DNA from: Arthrobacter horti
GTDB lineage: Bacteria; Actinomycetota; Actinomycetes; Actinomycetales; Micrococcaceae
NCBI RefSeq assembly: GCF_030731045.1
Contig: NZ_JAVALS010000002.1
Location: forward strand, 401,591 to 465,590
Direction of reading: 5' to 3'
Length of the DNA stretch: 64,000 nucleotides
The notes below the pieces were generated by a model. It was not told the DNA's origin, ran no database searches, and worked only from the letters and a program-made list of their open reading frames with translations. Within the stretch, counting starts at the first letter, position 1, and each line of letters begins with the position of its first letter. Both the position numbers and the translations under genes were made by a program. Below are positions 58,030 through 64,000 of the stretch, piece after piece.

Positions 58030-59816
58030 TGACCTTCAGCCTTCCGTCTGCTCAGTCCGGGATCACCGGCCGCGACCGTTTCGACTTCAACGCGCCGGGG
58101 CTCACCCATGACCCGAACTGGTTCCGCAAGGCTGTGTTCTACGAGGTTCTCGTCCGGGCGTTCTCTGACTCGAACGGGGACGGCTCGGGGGACCTCAACG
58201 GACTGATCGACCGGCTGGACTACCTGCAGTGGCTGGGCATCGACTGCCTGTGGCTGCCACCCTTCTTCCAGTCCCCCTTGCGCGACGGCGGTTACGACGT
58301 CGCGGATTACAAGAGCGTGCTGGACGAGTACGGCACCATCAACGACTTCCAGCGGCTGGTGGCGGAGGCGCACGCGCGGGGCATGCGGGTCATCATCGAT
58401 CTGCCGCTGAACCACACTTCGGATCAGCACCACTGGTTCCAGGAGTCCCGGCGGAATCCGGACGGCCCCTACGGTGATTTCTACGTCTGGAGTGATACGG
58501 ACCAGAAATACCAGGACGCACGCATTATCTTCGTGGACACGGAGGAATCGAACTGGACGTTCGATTCGATCCGCCGCCAATTCTTCTGGCACCGTTTCTT
58601 CTCCCACCAGCCCGATTTGAATTTCGAAAATCCGGCCGTGGTGGATGCGATATTCGACGTGGTGCGTTTCTGGCTGGATCATGGCGTGGACGGATTCCGT
58701 GCCGACGCCATTCCGTACCTTTTCGAGGAAGAGGACACGGACTGCGAGAATCTCCCCGGGACTCACGAATTCCTGCGGGGGCTGCGCGCCATGATCGACC
58801 GGGAGTACCCAGGCCGGATCGTCATCGCGGAGGCCAACCAGCCGCCGCACGAGGTGGTGGAGTACTTCGGTACCCAGGAAGCGCCGGAGTGTCACATGTG
58901 CTTCCACTTCCCGATCATGCCGAAGCTCTACTACGCGCTCCGGGACCAGCTGGCCGCCCCGATCATCGAGTCGGTGCAGGACACCCCGGAGATCCCGCAG
59001 GGGACCCAGTGGGGGACCTTTCTCCGCAACCACGATGAGCTGACGCTGGAGATGGTCACCTCGGAGGAGCGCGCCGCCATGCTCGGCTGGTATGCCCCGG
59101 ACCCCCGGATGCGCGCCAATGTGGGCATCCGCCGGCGTCTGGCGCCTCTTCTGGACAATTCCCGCGCCGAGATCGAGCTCATCAACGCCCTGCTGCTCAG
59201 CCTGCCCGGCTCGCCGTTCCTCTACTACGGCGATGAGATCGGCATGGGTGACAACATCTGGCTCCAGGACCGCGACGCCGTCCGCACGCCCATGCAGTGG
59301 AACCCGGACCGCAACGCCGGCTTCTCCACGTCTGACCCCGGCAAGCTGTACCTGCCGGTGATCCAGTCCCTCGTCTACCACTACAACATGGCCAATGTGG
59401 AGGCCGAGGCCGCCCACTCCGGTTCGCTCCTGCGGTGGACCCGGCAGATCCTGGCGGTCCGTAAATCGCATCCGGCCTTCGGGATGGGCTCCTTCCGGCA
59501 TGTGCCGGCAAGCCATGAATCGGTCCTGGCGTACCGCCGAGAGCTCGCCCCGGGAAACGCCGAGGGCGCTGAACCGGAGACACTGCTGTGTGTCTTCAAC
59601 CTGTCGCAGAGCCCGCTGGCGGTGACGCTGGACCTGCCCGAGTTCGCCGGCCGCGGCCTCCGGGACGTCTTCGGGGGCCAGGCCTTCCCCAGCGTCGCTC
59701 CCGACGGGTCGCTGTCGCTGACGCTCAGCGGCAACGGGTACTTCTGGCTCCGCTTCCGGGCGGCGGCCCCGGGGACCCAGACCACGGCCATGCCGATCGT
59801 GTCCAAGGACGGCTGA
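58029..59816 (+). CDS. treS: Trehalose synthase (maltose alpha-D-glucosyltransferase)
   Basis: A 595-residue GH13_16 isomerase converting trehalose and maltose. Barrel with nucleophile Asp226 (G-F-R-A-D-A-I), acid Glu268 (V-I-A-E-A-N-Q) and F-L-R-N-H-D-E-L-T. No fused kinase domain; the maltokinase is the next gene. Start and stop each overlap the neighbouring genes by one base (TGATG), so glgE, treS and mak are tightly coupled. It supplies maltose to Mak. Confidence 0.97.
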   Translation: MTFSLPSAQSGITGRDRFDFNAPGLTHDPNWFRKAVFYEVLVRAFSDSNGDGSGDLNGLIDRLDYLQWLGIDCLWLPPFFQSPLRDGGYDVADYKSVLDEYGTINDFQRLVAEAHARGMRVIIDLPLNHTSDQHHWFQESRRNPDGPYGDFYVWSDTDQKYQDARIIFVDTEESNWTFDSIRRQFFWHRFFSHQPDLNFENPAVVDAIFDVVRFWLDHGVDGFRADAIPYLFEEEDTDCENLPGTHEFLRGLRAMIDREYPGRIVIAEANQPPHEVVEYFGTQEAPECHMCFHFPIMPKLYYALRDQLAAPIIESVQDTPEIPQGTQWGTFLRNHDELTLEMVTSEERAAMLGWYAPDPRMRANVGIRRRLAPLLDNSRAEIELINALLLSLPGSPFLYYGDEIGMGDNIWLQDRDAVRTPMQWNPDRNAGFSTSDPGKLYLPVIQSLVYHYNMANVEAEAAHSGSLLRWTRQILAVRKSHPAFGMGSFRHVPASHESVLAYRRELAPGNAEGAEPETLLCVFNLSQSPLAVTLDLPEFAGRGLRDVFGGQAFPSVAPDGSLSLTLSGNGYFWLRFRAAAPGTQTTAMPIVSKDG

Positions 59817-61255
59817 TGATCTCCCGCACCGAAGCCCTCACGGAACTCCTGGAGGGGTGGCTGCCACAGCAGCGCTGGTTCCCCGCCAAGGGACGGGACA
59901 CCCGCCTGGTTCCGGTGTCCGTCACGCCGTGCGACCTCGGACAGGGCCTCCACGGCGAGTTCCGCTTGTTCCGCCTGGCCTCCGGTGGCGCTGTCGAGCC
60001 CGTCGTCCTCCAGGTGCCGCTCCTGTTCTCGCCGCATACCGGGGGCACCGATCCCGCGGGTCCCCTCCATGCCGGGTTCATCGGAACCATCCCGGGTGAT
60101 ATGGCCGGCGAGGAATGGGACGTCTTCGACGGGCCCAAGCGGCGGGAGTTCGTGGAGGCCGTGCTGTCTCTCATGGCCGGCGACGGGATCCTCAGGACCG
60201 GGCGGGGATCCGGCGTCGTCGGGCGGACGGCCGCCGGCGGGCGGACGTTCCTGGAGACACTGACCAGGCCGCTGTCCCTCGAGTCCATCCGGGGGGAGCA
60301 GTCGAACTCATCGGTGATCGCGAACCCGGGTCCCGGCGGAACCATCCTCAAGTTCTTCCGCACCCTGTTCCCGGGCCGCAATCCGGAGGTGGAGCTCGGC
60401 GAGGCGCTGACCCGCCTGGGCACTCAGGACGTCCCGTCGACCGTGGGCTGGCTCCAGGCGGAGTGGGGGGAGGACAGAGGGACGGTCCGCACCGACCTCG
60501 CCGTCACCCATGAGTTCCTGCCGGGAGGCCGGGACGCCTGGGCGGCGGCGGTCCTCTCCGCCGCGGAGGGCTCCTCCTTCGCGCGGCAGGCCCACGCCAT
60601 CGGGCAGGGGACCGCACGGATCCACCGGCGCCTGGCCGAGGGATTGCCCGCAGCGAGTGCCGGGGACGCCCAGGGCGTCCTGGACCGCCTTGCGGAGAGG
60701 ATCCGTGAGAGCTGGGCCCAGGCACGCGCCGTCGTCGGACCCTACGACGTACAGATCGAACGCCTCCTGGCGTCCCTCACCACCGTCCCGACGCACCCGC
60801 AGCGCATCCATGGCGACCTCCACCTGGGCCAGATCCTCTCCGTGGACTCCCCGGCCGGCGCCGGTGACCGGTGGATCTTCCTGGACTTCGAAGGCGAACC
60901 GCTGCGCCCGGCCGTGGAGCGTTCGCTCCCGGACCTCCCGTTGCGGGACGTGGTGGGCCTGCTCCGCTCGTTCGACTACGCGGCGGGCGCGGCGCATCGC
61001 CAAGCGCCTGATGCGGTGGTCCCCGGCGGGTGGGTGGCGGATTGCTCCGAGGCCTTCCTCGAGGGGTATTCAAGTGTTGTGCCGGGGAGGATCGACCAGC
61101 GTTCGCCCCTTTTCATGGCATTGTGGCTGGACAAGGCCCTGTACGAGGTCCGGTATGAGCAGAACAACCGTCCCGAGTGGCTGGAGATCCCGGCACTCGC
61201 GGCGCGTTCCGCGCTGGAGGAACTCTCTGGCCCTGAAGTGAAAGGGAACCCATGA
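59816..61255 (+). CDS. mak: Maltokinase
   Basis: A 479-residue kinase that makes maltose 1-phosphate with ATP. The aminoglycoside phosphotransferase-like catalytic loop is H-G-D-L-H-L-G-Q from His332, and the metal-binding motif F-L-D-F-E-G-E-P follows. The start [11 protein letters not shown] is a Mak signature. ATG 59816 shares its A with the treS stop; its own stop overlaps glgB by 4 bases. Confidence 0.95.
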   Translation: MISRTEALTELLEGWLPQQRWFPAKGRDTRLVPVSVTPCDLGQGLHGEFRLFRLASGGAVEPVVLQVPLLFSPHTGGTDPAGPLHAGFIGTIPGDMAGEEWDVFDGPKRREFVEAVLSLMAGDGILRTGRGSGVVGRTAAGGRTFLETLTRPLSLESIRGEQSNSSVIANPGPGGTILKFFRTLFPGRNPEVELGEALTRLGTQDVPSTVGWLQAEWGEDRGTVRTDLAVTHEFLPGGRDAWAAAVLSAAEGSSFARQAHAIGQGTARIHRRLAEGLPAASAGDAQGVLDRLAERIRESWAQARAVVGPYDVQIERLLASLTTVPTHPQRIHGDLHLGQILSVDSPAGAGDRWIFLDFEGEPLRPAVERSLPDLPLRDVVGLLRSFDYAAGAAHRQAPDAVVPGGWVADCSEAFLEGYSSVVPGRIDQRSPLFMALWLDKALYEVRYEQNNRPEWLEIPALAARSALEELSGPEVKGNP

Positions 61256-63465
61256 ACCCCACCCCTGAGGCGGCCTCCCCGGCCCCCATGTCCGTCGACC
61301 AGGCGACCCTGGGCCAGGTGGCGCATGGTGAGCACCATGCACCGCACTCGGTGCTGGGCGCCCATCTGGGGGAGAACGGGGTGGTCACCTTCCGCACGGT
61401 CAAGCACCTGGCGGAGGAGGTCGCCGTCGTCCTCGCCGACGACGCGCGGATCCCCCTGCGGCACGAGGACTTCGGTGTGTGGGTGGGAACCTACGCGTCC
61501 CCGGATGGGAAGCATGTGCCCGACTACCGCCTGGAGGTCCGGTACGAGGACGCCGAGCCCGTGGTGGTGGATGAGGCGTACCGTTACCTCCCCACACTGG
61601 GTGAGCTGGATCTGCACCTGATCCAGGAGGGCCGGCATGAGGCGCTCTGGACGGTGCTGGGCGCCCACGTACAGCACTACAGCTCCTCCATGGGTGACAT
61701 CACGGGCGTCTCCTTCTCGGTGTGGGCACCCAACGCCCAGGCGGTCCGCGTGATCGGCGACTTCAACTCCTGGGACGGCCGCCAGCACTCCATGCGCTCG
61801 CTGGGATCCAGTGGCGTCTGGGAACTGTTCATCCCCGGCATCGGCCCCGGCACCCGCTACAAGTTCGCCCTGCGGACCCGGCACGGGCACTGGGTGGAGA
61901 AGGCAGACCCGCTCGCCTTCGGCACCGAGGTCCCGCCGATGACAGCCTCCGTGGTGGTGGAGCGCGCGTATGAGTTCAAGGACCGGGAGTGGATGAAGGC
62001 GCGGGCCGCGCACGATCCGCACAATTCGCCCATGAGCGTGTATGAGGTGCACCTGGGCTCCTGGCGGCTGGGCCTCGGGTACCGGGAGCTGGCCCGCGAG
62101 TTGGTGGAGTACGTCCAATGGCTCGGGTTCACGCATGTGGAGTTCATGCCGGTCGCGGAGCACCCCTTCGGTGGGTCCTGGGGCTACCAGGTCACGTCCT
62201 ACTACGCACCGACCTCCCGGTTCGGGCACCCGGACGAGTTCCGCTTCCTGGTGGACGCCCTCCACCAGGCCGGCATCGGCGTGATCATGGACTGGGTCCC
62301 GGCGCATTTCCCCAAGGACGAGTGGGCACTGGCCCGATTCGACGGCGAACCGCTGTACGAGCACGCCGACCCGCGTCTCGGTGAGCATCCTGACTGGGGC
62401 ACCTACATCTTCAACTTCGGCCGCAAGGAGGTCCGGAACTTCCTGGTGGCCAACGCCCTGTACTGGCTGGAGGAGTTCCACATCGACGCGCTGCGTGTGG
62501 ATGCCGTGGCCTCGATGCTGTACCTGGACTACTCGCGTGAGGAGGGCCAGTGGGTTCCGAACCAGTACGGCGGCCGCGAGAACCTGGACGCCATCGCGTT
62601 CCTTCAGGAGACCAACGCGACGGTGTACAAGCGCAATCCTGGGGCTGTAACCATCGCCGAAGAGTCCACGGCGTTCCCCGGAGTGACGGCCCCGACGGCA
62701 GAGGGAGGCCTCGGCTTCGGGCTGAAGTGGAACATGGGCTGGATGCACGACTCGCTGGCCTATGTGGCGGAGGATCCGGTGAACCGCCGCTGGCACCACA
62801 ACACCATCACCTTCTCCCTGGTCTACGCCTTCACGGAGAACTTCCTCCTGCCCATCAGCCATGACGAGGTGGTGCACGGCAAGGGCTCCATGCTGCGCAA
62901 GATGCCCGGTGACCGATGGCAGCAGCTGGCCAACCTGCGGGCTTTCCTGGCGTACCAGTGGGCCCACCCGGGCAAGCAGCTGATCTTCATGGGCACCGAG
63001 TTCGGCCAGGAAGCCGAGTGGAGCGAGCAGCACGGCCTGGACTGGTGGCTCGCGGAAGGACCGGATCACCGCGGCGTTCAGCTGCTCGTTCAGCAGCTGA
63101 ACGCGATCTACCGGGAGACGCCGGCGCTCTGGGAGCAGGACAACACCGCTTCCGGGTACCAGTGGATCAACGGCGGCGACGCGGACCACAACGTCCTCAG
63201 CTTCGTGCGGTGGAGCGCGGAGGGCGAGCCGCTCGTGTGTGTGGTGAACTTCGCCGGTGGGCCGCACCACGACTACCAGCTGGGTTTCCCGTCCGCGGGG
63301 GAGTGGGTGGAGGTCCTCAATACCGACTCCCATGACTTCGCCGGGTCCGGGGTCACCAACGGTGGCACGGTGGTGGCGGACGACGGCGCCTGGGACGGTC
63401 AGCCGGCTTCGGCACGGGTCACTCTGCCTCCGCTCGGGGCCGTCTACTTCACCCGGCTGTCTTGA
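61252..63465 (+). CDS. glgB: 1,4-alpha-glucan branching enzyme
   Basis: A 737-residue GH13_9 branching enzyme. It has two N-terminal beta domains (about 15-110 and 125-220); the barrel holds nucleophile Asp417 ([10 protein letters not shown]) and acid Glu470 (I-A-E-E-S-T), with [10 protein letters not shown] further on. It branches the chains made by GlgE. ATG 61252 overlaps the mak stop by 4 bases. The 40-bp palindrome at 63511 ends the operon. Confidence 0.97.
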   Translation: MNPTPEAASPAPMSVDQATLGQVAHGEHHAPHSVLGAHLGENGVVTFRTVKHLAEEVAVVLADDARIPLRHEDFGVWVGTYASPDGKHVPDYRLEVRYEDAEPVVVDEAYRYLPTLGELDLHLIQEGRHEALWTVLGAHVQHYSSSMGDITGVSFSVWAPNAQAVRVIGDFNSWDGRQHSMRSLGSSGVWELFIPGIGPGTRYKFALRTRHGHWVEKADPLAFGTEVPPMTASVVVERAYEFKDREWMKARAAHDPHNSPMSVYEVHLGSWRLGLGYRELARELVEYVQWLGFTHVEFMPVAEHPFGGSWGYQVTSYYAPTSRFGHPDEFRFLVDALHQAGIGVIMDWVPAHFPKDEWALARFDGEPLYEHADPRLGEHPDWGTYIFNFGRKEVRNFLVANALYWLEEFHIDALRVDAVASMLYLDYSREEGQWVPNQYGGRENLDAIAFLQETNATVYKRNPGAVTIAEESTAFPGVTAPTAEGGLGFGLKWNMGWMHDSLAYVAEDPVNRRWHHNTITFSLVYAFTENFLLPISHDEVVHGKGSMLRKMPGDRWQQLANLRAFLAYQWAHPGKQLIFMGTEFGQEAEWSEQHGLDWWLAEGPDHRGVQLLVQQLNAIYRETPALWEQDNTASGYQWINGGDADHNVLSFVRWSAEGEPLVCVVNFAGGPHHDYQLGFPSAGEWVEVLNTDSHDFAGSGVTNGGTVVADDGAWDGQPASARVTLPPLGAVYFTRLS

Positions 63466-63510
63466 GCATCCTGTCCTGAGCCTGCCGAGGCAGAGCTCTC
63501 CGGGAGGTGC

Positions 63511-63550
63511 GCTGAAGGCCTGGGAACCCGCGGGTTCCCAGGCCTTCAGC
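63511..63550. terminator. Perfect 40-bp palindrome after glgB
   Basis: Halves 63511-63530 and 63531-63550 are exact reverse complements. It separates glgB from the rRNA promoter 30 bases on. Confidence 0.7.
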
Positions 63551-63579
63551 ATGTCCGGAAGCACCGTGCCGATGCGGAG

Positions 63580-63608
63580 TTGGCGCCTGGGCGGAACGGT
63601 GGTAGAGT
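63580..63608 (+). promoter_or_regulatory. rRNA operon promoter P1
   Basis: TTGGCG (63580-63585), a 17-bp spacer and TAGAGT (63603-63608). A GGAGG-AAA-CCTCC hairpin (about 63640-63652) lies in the transcribed leader. Confidence 0.6.
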
Positions 63609-63720
63609 TTATTCCCGCACCGCAGGGAGCGGTTGATCGGGGAGGAAACCTCCAGATGATTCAACCGGACACGCCGCAGAGAGCAAGAATTTCACCAAGA
63701 AATTGATTGAAGTTCGGGCA

Positions 63721-63750
63721 TTTGCGCCGAAGAATTCGGGGTGGTAAGCT
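63721..63750 (+). promoter_or_regulatory. Possible rRNA operon promoter P2
   Basis: TTTGCG, an 18-bp spacer and TAAGCT (63745-63750). Weaker than P1. Confidence 0.35.
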
Positions 63751-63810
63751 TGAAAAGTTGCTTCGGCGGCGACGAACTGATGAAACGGTTCCGAGCTCCG
63801 AAAGCAGTCT

Positions 63811-63833
63811 GTTGTTTGAGAACTCAATAGTGT
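63811..63833 (+). promoter_or_regulatory. rRNA leader antitermination boxA region
   Basis: GTTTGAGAACTCAATAGTGT matches the boxA-containing leader of mycobacterial and other actinobacterial rrn operons. The rest of 63834-63920 is leader that should pair with the 16S 3' flank for RNase III cutting. Confidence 0.7.
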
Positions 63834-63920
63834 GTCATGTTTTTTTGATACCAAATGTTTTGTTTGGTGGATGCTGATCATCACCCCGTGGTGGTTGGTG
63901 TTTGCCGGGTTTTGAATTTT

Positions 63921-64000
<80 letters not shown>

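Overview
The window looks like chromosomal core DNA of a high-GC actinobacterium of the Micrococcaceae, close to Arthrobacter. This rests on the GC-rich third codon positions, many GTG starts, the 16S rRNA 5' end at the right edge, the proteasome activator Bpa, the lpqE / carD-ispD-ispF-cysS-rlmB order, the senX3-regX3 phosphate system and the GlgE alpha-glucan pathway. The genus is an inference; no search was run. I saw no prophage, insertion sequence, CRISPR array or resistance island.

Layout. 1-13 kb: tail of a LysR regulator, a sugar-lactone/alditol oxidase, an MFS carrier, two tandem tRNA-Arg(ACG) genes, PEP carboxykinase (pckG) with a CRP/GlxR-like site, a divergent LysR/EamA pair followed by a small poxB remnant, a divergent HxlR/NAD(P)-reductase pair, a DHFR-like protein, flavohaemoglobin (hmp) with an NsrR-type operator, and an amino-acid permease. 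13-28 kb: nsrR behind a phosphomannomutase gene, a RecQ-like helicase with a phosphoribosyltransferase-like tail, a GH29 fucosidase, tRNA-Ser(GCT), a prolyl oligopeptidase, an NTF2-like protein, a large FAD/NAD(P)-binding protein and a 1514-residue secreted nuclease/5'-nucleotidase. 28-40 kb: a two-domain VOC protein, tRNA-Ser(TGA), a quinone oxidoreductase, bpa, an aldo/keto reductase, tRNA-Thr(CGT), a phosphonatase-like HAD enzyme, the overlapping chain tmk-holB-peptidase lipoprotein, a transsulfuration enzyme, DUF2516, a methyltransferase and gpmA. 40-49 kb: phoU divergent from senX3-regX3 with a PHO box between them, lpqE, then carD, ispD-ispF, cysS and rlmB. 49-64 kb: glgX, a secreted RNase with its barstar, a phosphoesterase, glgP, the overlapping glgE-treS-mak-glgB operon, and the promoter, leader and first bases of an rRNA operon.

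How the parts work together. The right third holds both the GlgE route (TreS and Mak make maltose 1-phosphate, GlgE polymerises it, GlgB branches) and classical glycogen breakdown (GlgP, GlgX), so glucan can be built and degraded. The phoU/senX3/regX3 block is the phosphate switch; the large nuclease/nucleotidase is a plausible target.

The most notable things outside genes are: (1) about a dozen genes with a TANNNT box 5-7 nt before the start codon, the mark of leaderless mRNAs; (2) two classes of long palindromes at gene 3' ends, one of which shares a TTAA-ACGACGACGGCG-like end in several copies; (3) a short poxB fragment abutting a large inverted repeat. No wholly new multi-gene system was evident.
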